Shown here: positions 35,490 through 47,400 of the stretch, piece by piece
Position numbering within the stretch: the first letter of the stretch is position 1
Layout: every line of letters begins with the position of its first letter
Assembly (NCBI GenBank): GCA_028622995.1
Contig: JAJQJQ010000006.1
Coordinates: 310,001-374,000, forward strand
Origin: Panagrolaimus kolymaensis
Taxonomy: Eukaryota; Nematoda; Chromadorea; Rhabditida; Panagrolaimidae
Reading direction: 5' to 3'
Length of the DNA stretch: 64,000 nucleotides
Program-made: the position numbers and the translations under genes
Notes under the pieces: generated by a model
Seen by the model: only the letters and a program-made list of their open reading frames with translations
Databases searched by the model: none
Told to the model about the DNA's origin: nothing

Positions 35490-36125
35490 TTATTTGAATA
35501 TTTCTCTTTCATATAAATTTCTTAGAACAGATGACACATTTTCAGTTGTTTTAGCATTATTCTGAACATAGGATTTCTTCGAAGACGACGATTTCCAACG
35601 AGCACCACGATCTAATTCGGCTTCAGAGCATCCAGATTCAATAGCAGCCGTTGCAGCACTTCCTCGAAATGAATGTAATGTCAGATTTTTCTTTATTCCC
35701 ATTCTTGTTGAAGTTGATTTGAGTTCTTTTAAGGCAGCATCGTAAGACCATGGTCGATCAGTACCTGAAAAAGAGGGGAAAAGGTAAAGGGAAGAAGGAC
35801 ACTTGGTGACCCATTCTTCAAGAATGGCAACTGGGCAGGAAGGACCTTCTAACCTTGAAATGAATACTGGCTCAACCGGCCCATTTTGATTACATTTTGA
35901 CTTTGTGAGATTAATTCTAACGTTCTTTTTATTGAATACTACTTGATTTCTTTCTAATGATAGAGCTTCGGATGGACGAAAAAATCCAGCGAATAATATG
36001 ACTATCAGCGTTCCTAGTCTTCCTTCAGTATGTTTTGACGACTTTGATAATTGTACAAACATCTTTAACTCATCTAGCGTTATTTGTTCTTTATGTTTCA
36101 CTACAGGTGCTTTCTTTGATATTGC
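35490..36125 (-). pseudogene. Tyrosine recombinase fragment (PAT/DIRS/Ngaro-like)
   Basis: On the minus strand an open frame of about 211 codons follows an acceptor-like ATTATGATAG and ends at 35490. It shows the C-terminal catalytic domain of tyrosine recombinases: the first Arg in GFFRPSEALSL, His-x-x-Arg in LHSFRGSAATAA, a following GARWKSSSSKK and the nucleophile Tyr in SYVQNN. LHSFRG...RWKS spacing is like DIRS/Ngaro/PAT retroelements rather than phage integrases. No reverse transcriptase or RNase H is present, and the N-terminal domain is missing on this exon, so this is a truncated copy or one exon of a larger gene. It sits between members 2 and 3 of the secreted family. Confidence 0.8.
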
Positions 36126-36618
36126 CTATCATAATAAAAAGATATCTTTTAAAAAATTGTCGAAAAATTAAAGAAGTGTTTCAAACCTAAAAACTTAATT
36201 CTGAAATACAGTAGAAAACTTTATTTGACAAAACAAATGTGTGTTTGTAAAAAAAGAGGATGATTATTTATTTTATTGTTATTCATCGTATTCGTTTTAA
36301 GCCTTGCCTGCATTATTTTCTTCTTCTTCTTCGAAAATTCATCATTAATTAAAAATAGCTTCAATACAAAATATTTATATATTTTTGAAATAAACATACT
36401 GTAATTTCTTCGTTTCTAAAAACCCAAATATGAGGCAGCAAATTTTTTGTTTTGTTATTTTTTGGTTTGGATTCTATGTATATCATCTTTCAATTTAATG
36501 AGAGGGAGAAAAAACTTTATTGTACATTTTTTTAATATTAAAAAAAATTGATGATGTTCTGATTATTCATTTCCCATTTTTGCTCAAGAAGAAATTTTTT
36601 TGAAGCAACAAAAAATCA

Positions 36619-36628
36619 TTTAAAAAGC
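36619..36628 (+). promoter_or_regulatory. TATA-like box of secreted-family gene 3
   Basis: TTTAAAAAGC, a one-base variant of the cluster's TATAAAAAGC, about 73 bases upstream of the ATG, preceded by GAAGCAACAAAAAATCA as in genes 1 and 4. The further upstream sequence GATGATGTTCTGATTATTCA is also shared with gene 1. Confidence 0.5.
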
Positions 36629-36691
36629 AAGCGAATTTGGTTTAAAAATTGTAATACAATCGAAAAACATAGAAACTTTGAAAATTGAAAA

Positions 36692-37580
36692 ATGGAATAT
36701 TATTTTTTGCTCCTTGTTTTTGCTATTGGCTGCTATGGTGCAGATTTAGCCGCTCCAATCGAATCAACAACAACAACCACTGAAGTTCCATTATCCCATG
36801 AAGCTGAAGAAGCTTTCAAACAAAAAGCTGAAGCAAAGCTCAATCCAATTTTTGAAAATTTTGAATACTTTCAACAACGTCCCGATATTGATCCAAGGTT
36901 CGCACTAGTTCTCTTGCATTTTTTTTTTGAAGTTTGAAATTAAAATTAAAGTTTGCTATTTTTTGTTTTTTAGTATCAGCGCCCCATTTAGAGAAATCAC
37001 CTCATGCATCGAAGAAAATAATGCCACTGAAGCTCTTAAAAATTTCCTTGTTCAAGCCTATGTCGAATTTCATAAACCTCAAAATATTGAAAAGCGAACC
37101 AATTTTTGCGGGTAAAATTTTAATTTTTAAAATTTTCTTTGATATTTCTGAAATTTTTTTAGAAATAATCGAGAAGCCCTTGAAATTAGTATTGGTTGCA
37201 TCGAAAAAGCTGGAAAAACTCATGCTTTTGCTAAAGAATTATTTTCCGCTTCAAAATTCTTGAATTCCAAATTTTGTGAATTCCCAGAAAATTTTGTGAA
37301 CATCATGAATTTATTTGATGCTAAATTTGCGGCGCCATTATTAAATGCTTTACCCGAAGAATTTCGAAATCCTACTCTCGCTCAACTAAATATGATTATG
37401 AAATTTGGTGAAAAACAAAATGAAAAAAATTTATGTTTACCTCGACGCATGGCAGAACTTTATGAAATGATTGCAATTCAAACGCAAAAATTTCCATTAG
37501 AAATTCATGGTTCCATCGCTCAACTTTTCCATATTTTTTACACCGGCATGTTGGACTTTCCTTTTAATCGATGCTATTAA
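36692..37580 (+). CDS. Six-cysteine secreted protein, tandem family member 3
   Basis: Three exons: 36692-36897, 36974-37111, 37163-37580, 253 residues. Signal peptide nearly identical to member 1 (MEYYFLLLVFAIGCYGA), a Thr-rich insert, then a variant of the block (FENFEYFQQRPDIDP) in which the N-glycosylation site is lost. Six Cys: ITSCIE, NFCG, IGCIE, KFCEFP, NLCLP and RCY at the end. 3' motifs LPEEFRNPTLAQ, AELYEMIAIQTQKFPLEIHG and FPFNRC. It pairs with member 4 by the EIHGSI(A/V)QLFH segment, giving two subgroups (1/2/5 and 3/4). Function unknown. Confidence 0.85.
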
Positions 37581-38013
37581 TTTGTTTTTGATAAACAAGC
37601 ACGTGCTGCTTCTATGTGACATTGTAATCATATAAAAAATTGCTTTTTTTGCTATATAAACTTTAATATCCACAAATGAGCAAAAAATTTTATATTTCAC
37701 AAATGAGTAAAATTAGATATCTTAAAACCCCCAAAAAAACAAGGTACATTTAAAAAAATTGTCTAAACTCAATTATTTTGTGTAGAAAATTATTTAACAT
37801 ATGTACATGCGAATAGAATTTGCACGCTACATTTTTTTCTATGTGATTTTTGATTTCGAAGCTCCATCATCATTTTTTATTTTTTTTAAATGTAACAACA
37901 TGAACGAATTCGAAAATAGGCGCTGTCGATTACTAATTTTTTCTTTCTCTCATTTTTTTGCTTCTTTCAATGCAATAATGATTTATCAAGTTTTAGAAGC
38001 AACAAAAAAATCA

Positions 38014-38023
38014 TATAAAAAGC
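38014..38023 (+). promoter_or_regulatory. TATA box of secreted-family gene 4
   Basis: TATAAAAAGC about 65 bases upstream of the ATG, preceded by GAAGCAACAAAAAAATCA and followed by GTAATACAATCGAAAAA, the same block as genes 1 and 3. Confidence 0.6.
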
Positions 38024-38078
38024 AAACATATTTGGTTTATAAATTTGTAATACAATCGAAAAAAGCAAAGATTGAAAA

Positions 38079-39035
38079 ATGAAGACGTATCATTTTTTGA
38101 TTCTCATCGTTATGGCGGCGGCTATCATCGGCTGCTATGACGCAGCAATAATCCAAACTACCACCTCTGAAACTCCTCAAACCCTTCCTCCACTTCCTAC
38201 AATGGTACCAACTAAATCTCCGATGAAAGCTTTTGAAAATCCTTCGTCATCGAATTTTGATGTCCCTCAAATTAATGATGATCGAAATAGATATTTTTTT
38301 AAAAAATCACTTAATGCAATTTTTGATAATTTTACAGAATTCTTACAAGATCATGATTCAAGGTTCGTAATAATATTTTTTTTCTTGGGTTATTATTATT
38401 TTCTTATTTTTTTTTAGCGTCAGTGTCCCAATAAAAGAAATCACCTCATGCATCGAAGAAAATGGTCCCACTGAAGCTCTTAAAAATTTCCTTCTTCAAG
38501 CCTATGATGAATTTCATAAACCTATCAACCGTGAAAGAAGGATCAATTTTTGCTCGTAAGTTTTAAATATATTTTTTTATTCTAAAAACTAAATTATAAA
38601 AAATTCAGAAACACTGGTCCCCCACTCGGAATAGTTTTTAAATGTGCGATGAATGATGATACTTTAAAAAATCATACTTTTTTTTCTCGAGAATTTTATG
38701 ATGCTTTTATGTTTGGTGCTTTACAATTTTGTCATTCGCCAGATAATTTTGCTAAACTTATGAATCTTTTGGATGCTGGAAATATTATGGATTCATTGCC
38801 TAAAGAATTTCATCAACCCCTCATCGATTTTGATAATTTTTATCGAAATGGAAAAAAACAACAACCTATTTCTGAAAATGAATTATTATGTTTGCCCCGA
38901 AAAGTTGCAGAAAGTTTTGAAGTTGCAGCAATTCAAACTAGAAAATTTCCATCCGAAATTCATGGTTCCATCGTTCAACTTTTTCATGTCATTTTCACAA
39001 TTGCTTTAAAAACTCCTTTTAAATTATGCTTTTAA
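38079..39035 (+). CDS. Six-cysteine secreted protein, tandem family member 4
   Basis: Three exons: 38079-38362, 38418-38555, 38609-39035, 282 residues. Signal peptide (YHFLILIVMAAAIIGCYDAA), a longer Thr/Pro-rich linker than its relatives (about residues 25-70), FDNFTEFLQDHDS block, six Cys (ITSCIE, NFCS, FKCAM, QFCHSP, LLCLP, KLCF) and the 3' motifs LPKEFHQPLIDF, AESFEVAAIQTRKFPSEIHG and TPFKLC. Exon 2 has the same 138-base length as in members 1-3. Function unknown. Confidence 0.85.
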
Positions 39036-39611
39036 ACATAAACTTTTTGAATTTTTTGCTGTTGCTAAAATTATAAATGCATGCTTTTCTAAAATAAATA
39101 AATAATTTTAAAATTTTTAAAAAATGAATGTTAATTTGCATATATTTTTTCAAAGCTAAATTCAAAAAGTTTTAAAAAAATGAAAATCACTATTTTTATC
39201 ACCAAAATTTCTGAAAAAAAAATTTGCATAAAAAATCATTAAGAATTTTGAAAACAGCAAAGTTAAAAGATAAAAAAAACGAAAATATTTTTCTCCGTGG
39301 AATAATAAACTTTGGTTCTTTTAATTTATTTGCTACTCTGTAAAAAACTTTGCTCTTTTTTTTCATCATCATTTAAAATTTTTATTGTTAAAAGAAATTG
39401 TTTTTTTAGCAAATAACAAAAAATAAAGAAATTTTAAAAGAGGGTGAATAAAAAAAGGTGAAGCATCTTCTTCTTCGAACTTCGAAGGAAATGATTACTA
39501 ATTATTTTTTTCTATTTTTTTATTTATTATTTTTCACCAATAAAAAAAAACTTTGGTCTCTTTTCTATTTTTTTTTTTTTGGAAATTAAAAAACAAACAA
39601 AAAAATGTGTA

Positions 39612-39621
39612 TATAAAAAGT
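39612..39621 (+). promoter_or_regulatory. TATA box of secreted-family gene 5
   Basis: TATAAAAAGT about 67 bases upstream of the ATG. The AAGCAACAAA block of genes 1, 3 and 4 is not seen here, matching this gene's greater divergence. Confidence 0.5.
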
Positions 39622-39678
39622 AATAAATTTTTCTTTATCATCTGAAAAACAGCAGCGGACTGGAACTTCGAAAAAAAA

Positions 39679-40778
39679 ATGGTGAAATATACTTGGTTGC
39701 TTCTTTTAGCTTTGGCTTTTGCAGTTTTTGGAGTTTATGGTGGAAAATTCCAACATCGCGTCGAAGTTGCTCCACCTCGTCGCCCAGCTAAAATTCCCGC
39801 CGTCGATGTTGTTGAAGAAAAATCAAATGAAACTCAAACTTTCGGTCAAGACCCAACTGATCTATTTAACCAAGTCCTCGATAATGTTTTTGATAATTTT
39901 ACCAATTTTTTGCAAGATCGTCATCCAAGGTTTGTTATTCCCATAAATTTCTTTTCGAAAATTCCTTGTTTTTTAGCATCAGTGTCCCAGTTAAAAAATT
40001 TACCACTTGCATCGTTGATATGTTTGAAATCAATCAACAAATCAAAAATCTTTTGACTGAAATTTACGCCCATGTTGTCATTAAAAAATCTGATATTAAA
40101 ACTCGAACCAAATTTTGCAAGTAAGTTTCATTTATTTATTTTTTATATTTAAAGCATAAATTTATTTTTATTTTTATTTTTTAGGCAAAATATTATTCTT
40201 TCCTCAATGATTATGTACTGTGTCGCCTCTACAGTAAGTTTTTAGAAAGTTAAAAAAAATTTTGTCTAAAGAAATTGTTTCTTAAAAAAAGAAACTTCTT
40301 TAAATTTTTGTTGGGTCTCGACTTGAAGACATTGATTTAAATTTTTACCTCAAAAAAAGATTTATTTTATTTTAATTATCTGAATTTCTTTAAGAATGAC
40401 GGCACTGGAAACGAAGCCTTCTTTTCATCATTCATGAGTGCCATAGCTTTGGTTAAAAATGAATTTTGTAATGATCCATCCCTTCATGAACGAATTATTG
40501 ATCCACTTTCAAAAAGATTCGATTATTTAATCGCTCCACTTCCAAAAGAATATCAACAACCCATTCTTCGTTTCCAAGAATTATTAAATCATGGAACCAA
40601 ACCCACCAACAAAAAAGATGAATGTTTGCCCGTTCGAGTTGGAGAAAGTTTTGAAATTTTGGCAATTCAAACTCACAAATTTGATTTCACTCTTCATGGA
40701 CAAATTGGAAATTTTATGCATTTCATTTCAACCATGGTTGGAAATTTCCCATTCAAATCTTATGGAGAATGTGCTTAA
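39679..40778 (+). CDS. Six-cysteine secreted protein, tandem family member 5 (divergent)
   Basis: Four exons: 39679-39929, 39977-40120, 40185-40233, 40395-40778, 275 residues. Signal peptide (YTWLLLLALAFAVFGVYGG), a basic/Pro linker, FDNFTNFLQDRHP block, six Cys (TTCIV, KFCK, MYCV, EFCND, DECLP, GEC) and the 3' motifs LPKEYQQPILRF, GESFEILAIQTHKFDFTLHG and NFPFKSYGEC. Exon 2 is 144 bases rather than 138, and an extra intron splits the block that is a single exon in members 1-4. It is either the oldest member or the fastest-evolving. Function unknown. Confidence 0.85.
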
Positions 40779-41142
40779 ATTTCTTTTTTAAATTTGCTTT
40801 AGCTTTTTTAAAATTTTTAAAGTTTTGTATTAAATAAATTTTTTTCTGCTTTATTTCGAGATCAAAGTTTTACAGACAAACCAAAAAGATGAAATTTTTT
40901 GAAAAAGTTCCTTGATTTGATTATTCACTTTTCTTTTTTCCAATAAAAAAGATTTTTTAAAAAGAAAATTTATAAAAGCGACAGAAAAGTAGAGAAAAAA
41001 AGAAGAATATCAAAAAATAACAAAACAGCCACAAAAATCAGAGAAAAATAAAATAATTAAAAAAAAATTTTTTTTATAAAATTGATGACACCAAAAGTTT
41101 TTGGCAAAAAAAAGTAACGTTTTTTTTCTTAATTTTTGTGAG
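40779..41142. other. Convergent 3' region
   Basis: AT-rich spacer between secreted-family gene 5 (plus) and the unrecognised minus-strand gene. AATAAA-like signal near 40833. Nothing else seen. Confidence 0.4.
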
Positions 41143-41637
41143 TCACTGAAGCGAATGATGCCGATAACATTGAGTTGCGATAACTTCAAGTAAATTTGGT
41201 GGTAATCGAGTGCTTCCAACTATAAGTCTTGCAGCTCGAATAATTTTTTTGGCATCATGAGAATATACTAAAAAAAATAAATTAGGGTAAAAAAAGATAA
41301 ATCTCAAAGTTAAAAAATAAAAATAAAAATTACATTTATCCATGATGGCTTTAATATTTAATTCTTTGAAAGGATGTCGAGAAAGTTTTCGACAATTATA
41401 AAGTTCTTTAGAAGCAAATTTTCTTGCAAGTTTATAAATCATTGTTGGATGAAGGTAGAAATCATCAGATTTTAAGGAAATTTGTGGTGGTTCATCTTGG
41501 ATGGTACAAGTATGAATAAAATTTCTTTCAATATCAATCATTTCAATTCTTTCCCATTCCATCATCGTTGATGCTGCTGCTCCTAAAAATGCGTTAATTA
41601 TTGTTACAGGTGGTTCTTTGGCAAAAACGATGGAAGC
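41143..41637 (-). CDS. Unrecognised two-exon gene, 5' end unresolved
   Basis: On the minus strand, exon 41637-41334 joins 41267-41143 in phase (GTAATT donor, TTTTTTTAG acceptor). The first exon is open upstream of the ATG at 41565 as far as an AAAG/AGAG acceptor-like site near 41637-41639, reading ASIVFAKEPPVTIINAFLGA before the ATG, so the real start is probably in an upstream exon. From 41565 it encodes 118 residues. The sequence is rich in charged helices (HPTMIYKLARKFASKELYNC, FKELNIKAIMDKLYSHDAKK, RLPPNLLEVIATQCYRHHSL). I do not recognise the family. Possible coding sequence also lies at 41650-41800 in another frame after a run of 13 A, so an upstream exon or a frameshift is possible. 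Confidence 0.55.
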   Translation of the reverse strand, partial: ASIVFAKEPPVTIINAFLGAAASTMMEWERIEMIDIERNFIHTCTIQDEPPQISLKSDDFYLHPTMIYKLARKFASKELYNCRKLSRHPFKELNIKAIMDKCNFYFYFLTLRFIFFYPNLFFLVYSHDAKKIIRAARLIVGSTRLPPNLLEVIATQCYRHHSLQ

Positions 41638-41639
41638 TC

Positions 41640-44451
41640 TTTAAAATTTATGAGAGAATTGAAACAAATTTTTTTTTTTTTCATAAATCCATTCAACCAA
41701 ACGCCAAAAGAACCAAAAATAAAAGTGAAATTAAAAGCCTTTTTAATATTTAAATTTCTAACAAGCGATAGTTTTGTTCTGACAGTTTTAAAAAGCAATG
41801 AATGAAAGAAGAATTTTATTTTTCTCCATTCGCAATTGGAAGGTCGAGAGTTGACTGACCGCTCTGCGCAACAAACAAAAAAGGAGGAAAAAAGTGCATT
41901 GTCGAATCAATAACGATGACCAGCTGCGGCTGTAAAGGTGTGGGTGGCACCTGCATGCACATACATACATATGCAAATTTGGACTACCCAACGATTTCCA
42001 TTTTATACCTTTTTATATTTGGAGCGCAGGAGAAAAATAAAGGTGTGTGAGTTTTTTTTAACCTTTCCCAAATTTGTGGGCTGGCATCACTTGGAACCAA
42101 ATTTAACTGGGATTAAGCCTCGCTCGCTCAGGAAGCATGAAATCTTTCTTGCGTCCGGAGAAAAAAGAGAACGAATTAAATTTGTTTTTTGGATTTATTT
42201 ATTTTTTTCTTCTTCAGTAATCCGATTTCAAGGGTTTTTTATTCTTACCTTTGCCTTAATAAAAACTTGGGTATTGTTTATTAAAAAAGAAAGTTCAGTT
42301 TTTTTTTATTGATGAACCAAAAATAAAAAAGTTAGTAACAGAGCTTGTAAACGGTGAACTCCAGTTTAAATTTAAATGAGTTATAAAAGCAAACTTCACA
42401 ATTTTAACAGTTTTTTTAAAAATATTAAATTTATTTTTTCTTGTTTCTTTTGAAGCTTTTTTCATTTCTGGTTTTGATGCTGACAGTTTAAAACTTTGGA
42501 TTTTAAATATTTATCAACCAAATCGCTTCAGTTTTGTAATAAAATTAAAAAATTTATTGTCTCTGTTGAAAATCATTGACTTACGAAATGGAAATTTTCA
42601 CAGTTTAGGAATCAAAGAAAAATTATTTAAAAATTGCAATCATTTTTATATTTGAATATTTTATTTATTTTTTTATTTTCTCTTTTTTTTACATTCATTT
42701 TTAGTGCTTTTTTGAATAATTATATTTAAAAATTCATTTATACGACGTCACGATTGGATTATTTTTCTCAGTTATGTAACAAAAAAAGCGGAAGTTAACC
42801 ACCATTCATTCATACATTTGAAACAAAAGGAAAAAGTGAATAATAGCATTAACAAAAAAGAGAGGATTTAGTCAGTCAAATATTTGCCGCTCTTTTTTAA
42901 AATATAATAATGTTTGAATATTTAAAAAAATAAAATATGTATGTTCAAATTTCCGAAAATCAGTTTTTTTGCTTATTTTTTTCCCATCATTGAGAAACAA
43001 TACCACAAACAACTTCTCAGTTTTTTTTGTCTTTATTATATTATTCCACCTCAGTTTATTAACATCAAAACTAAAAATCATACCAAACAGTTTTAATCTC
43101 TTTTTTTAACTTCCTTGATTTTACGCAAATTTACAACCACCAAGATAATTTGAAATCAAGTTTTGAATCATGGAACAGTTAATTAAAAAACCTTTTTTAT
43201 AATAACTTTTTTTTCACTTCCCTCCCAATAAAAAGAGCTGACAGTTTTTTTTCTCGACCTTCTTTTAGAGTACTTAAAAATCCGACTTGTTTCTTCATAG
43301 TCAGTTAAAAAATTAATAGGTATCGCCCAAACTCAGTTTTTTGTAAAATTATTTAATAATAATAAGGCAAATTTAATAAAAAGAAAATGGAAAAAGCAAA
43401 TACACATGCGACATTCTTTACAGTTTAATTTGTTTTATTTTTTTCTTAGGCGCAACGCAACCTATGAAGCAGTTTCTTACATTTGTCTGATATCTTTCTT
43501 TTGAATCAGTTTATTAGCAAAGAAATTTTCAGTCGAATGTCAAGAAAATTAACATTTAATTGAATAATCTTTATTTTGAAAATGGAAATTTTTATCACCC
43601 ATTCTACATACTCTTTTGGCAGTTTTATTTTCTTAATTTTTTGTGATTTTTTTAATCCACCAAATTTGTGGTATACCAGTTAAAAATAAACATCATGAAA
43701 AATTCACTGTTGACGAACTCAGCTTTTATAAAATAAAAAGGCACTTTTTATTTCAATAAGAATTCAGTTTAATAAACAACAAAAAAATTAAATAAACAAT
43801 TTATATATAACCGTATTATTACTTGAAAACAAAAAAAAACTTTAGCCATTATTTCTTTAAAATTTTAAAGTTGAGAAATTAATAAAAATATGAAAAACAG
43901 TTACACAAAAAAAAGAGTTATGGATATTACAGTTTTTTTTACAATTTATTGTTTCAAGTTTCAGTTTAATTTTATTATTTTCGCCAGGTGCAAAGGAAGA
44001 ACTCAGTTTAATTTTTAGTATATTAAAATTTTGTTCCAAAAAAAAATATTTAAAAAAATCAAAGATAATTTTTAAATTTCTGTGGAAAAAAAGCGCTATG
44101 AATTATTATTTTGCAGTTTAACAAAAATTCAACAACTATTTGCAACGCCAGTTTTTAATTTTTTTAAAAAGAAATAATGGCTATCTTACAATTTAGTTAT
44201 TAATACCAAACTACAACTACGACTACTACTATACATTTAACAAAAAAGATACAAAGTGAAGGTTTTTTTTCAAATAAGTTTTTTTATTCCACGCATTTGT
44301 GAAATCGTTGAATAAATTTAAATAATAATAATAAAAATGAATTAATTGGAATAATAATGGAATAATATTTTTTTTTTTGAGTGGAACAAGTTAAAAAGAT
44401 TTATGTTTGAAAACCGGTTTTTTTTGGTTGATATATTGCATGCATTTTTTT
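41640..44451. other. Intergenic region; left end of array B
   Basis: No supported exon. 41.8-42.1 kb is the least AT-rich part, with CA/CAT repeats (ACATACATACATATG near 41960), probably promoter DNA of the minus-strand gene. From about 42.29 kb onward the CAGTTT array B begins. Confidence 0.5.
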
Positions 44452-47400
44452 TTATTCATCATCGTCGTTACATAATAATGGTTGATATCGAGCCCGTTTA
44501 CTATCATTTGCTTCTTTAGCCATCAAACCCACAATGAAACCAAATCCAGCACCAACGGTTGCACCAACAGCAGTACCAAAACCGGGAATAATTGCTGGAA
44601 AAAAAGATGAACAGTTTTAAAAGTATAAAGAATATTGAACAGTTTTTAAAAAAATATTTATCTTTTTTTTTGTTTGAAAAAGCAAAACTTTTTTTTGTTA
44701 TTTCTGGATGAAAATATTCCATTACAGTTTATACAAATTTTCAATTTTCTTTGAATTCCGTTTAAGATTTTTGTAAAAAATGAAAATAGCAAATAGCTTG
44801 GGTCAAAACAGTTTAATAAAAAAAATTAAATAATTATAAGCAGAAGACCACTAATCAACATCTCGCAGTTTTATAAAAGATAAATTTAAAATTAATAACT
44901 CTCAAATTGTGTTTGTTTTTTCAAAATTTACCAAAACAAATTCAAAGATAAAAATAAAAATAAAATATCCTTTTATGAATGGAATAACCCACACCACCAA
45001 AGCGCAGTTTTCTTACTATCATATAAGCTTAAATAAAGCTACAAAAAATTATTTGTTTTAATGGTTTTTTTATATGTCCGTTACCAATCTAAGTGGAAAC
45101 GTCCAGTTTTATAAAACAAAATAAAAGTCTTACTTAAAAAACGATGAATTTTTTATGATTTATTAGAATTCAGTTTAAATTTAAAAAATATTATATTTGT
45201 GAGCTGAAGACAATCAGACGCCTTTAAGTATACACAGTTTTGTAAGTTTTTGTTTCGAGAAAAATTCTCAAAAAAGTAAAAAAAAAGCAGTTTCTTTAAT
45301 GATTTTAGATTTAAAAAAAAAGTTTTAATGTTTTTTTTTCGATGGGGATTGTACGAACGCAGTTAAAATAAAAAATAATATATATAAACAATCAACGAGG
45401 TAAACTGGCAGTTTTTTTAAAAATATTTTATAGCCATAATTAATGAGGCAAAAATAGTTTCATAAAATTTCTTTATTTTCTTGTCGCTATCATTTTTATT
45501 CCCAGTAAATCTCAACCTTCAGTTTTGTACTAAATAAAAAAAAATTAAAAATATGAATTTTTCGTTTCTTCAGAAAAAAACATGAGATAAATTTCTGTCT
45601 GTAGGGTCAGAACTCAGTTTTATATTTAAATTATTAAAATTGCAGCACACAGTTTTTCAAACTCATACTTGAAATAAAAGTTTGCTTGTTTTCTTATCCT
45701 TTTCGTTTTACCCCAATAAGGAAACACAGTTTAAAAATAGTCCCTTTAAAAACAACCACCACCTTGGTGCTCGCAGTTAATAAAAGTTCTTTTTGTTGAT
45801 GATTTTTTTGTTTGTACACCTTTTCACCTATTTTAATGATTTGTTTTCTAATCAAAAATCAAAAGAAAACAGCGCTTCCATCATACATTTTATTTTATTT
45901 TTTTGTTGTTGAAAATGTGAAATGAAGGAAAAACAAAACAAAAATTATTTCTAGTTTTTTAATGTCATTAGTTTGACTGCGTTAATAAAACTGAAGAAAA
46001 AAAAAACTTTGTAAAAAATGTCATTGTTATTATGTGAACTCAGTTTTCAAAAAATTTGCAAAGAAAAGCGATTTTTCTTAAAAAATTTCACTAGCAAAGA
46101 AAGCAGCTATCAAACTGCGATTCAGTTTTAAAACTTTTGAGGTAAATAAGAAATTTTGCTTTTTATAAATGGATTTTATGTGGATATATGCAGTTGGCGC
46201 TGCAGTTGATAAAAAAAATTTTGGAATGGGCAACAAATTTAGAATAATATAGTTTGCTTTTTGTTGCTTATGTAATCATTAAAAAGCTATTACAGTTAAA
46301 ATTTAGAAGAGAAAAAAAGTACTTTTTTTGCCAACATGTTAAAGAGAAATGCAGTTAAAATAAAAATTTAATTATTATTAATATTTGGTCCTTAACTAAT
46401 ATCTTCCCCGGCATTAACGAATTTTTTCAGTTTATAAATTCCTATTTTTTTGGCTTTAGATCGTAGCGAAAGAAGGATATAAAAAAAATTAAATTTTCAA
46501 TAACAGTTTTAGAAAAAATTTGGATTGAATAAAAACAATTAATGAGTTAAAATCTCATGAAACCAATGAAACAGTTTTAAAAATCTTATTAATTTTTTTT
46601 GAAAAAACAAAACAAACGTTTTATTTTATTCTAGGAGTAAACTATTTTTTACAAACAAAAATCAAAAAATAATTTTAACCACAAGGAAAAAATTACCTCA
46701 GTTTTTTAAAAATGTTTTGCTAATAGAATTTGCATTTAATTCCCTTCTTCAAATTCAGTTTTTACTATCGTCCAAAAAATATTTTTCTAAAGTAAGCAAA
46801 CCATGTGACAGAAGATATCCCAGTTAATACAACCTGCTTTTAGGCTCGCTTCTCCATGTTGTCCATGAAAAAAAAATATTGATTGTTTTTTTGTTTTATT
46901 TTGATTTTTCTGTCCCTAATTATTTGCAAAAGATTTTAATTGAAAAATAAAAATCGTGAAATTTATTAAAAACAATGAATTTCGGAAAGCCGCTATTTAA
47001 AATCTCTCAAATGCAGTTTATAACTATTCTGGTAAAATATTCTTAATTTTTTGTTTGTTTGAAATATTTCGATTTGAAAATCAAAAAACAATCAAGATGT
47101 TATTCAGTTTTTATATAAATTAAATTTTCATGAAGGATAATAAAGTATCAATTTTTTTTATAAATGAAAAGTTAACTGGAACAGTTTTTAGGAATTAGAA
47201 ATTACTCAAATATGACAAAACGCAATACAGTTTATTTAAAAAATAAATTTTAATTTTAATTACCTATGATACTATACATAAATAATTTTTGCGTTCTATC
47301 TTATAGTTTTTAGACAAACAAAATTATAAGCAAATAATCATGTGATGGATGCTCCAAATTACAACTTGGTATTTGGCTTCCATTCTTATCAGCAAAATAA

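Noticed and set aside
41938..42312. A 124-codon plus-strand frame
   Set aside because: No domain or signal, biased composition, and it lies in presumed promoter DNA.
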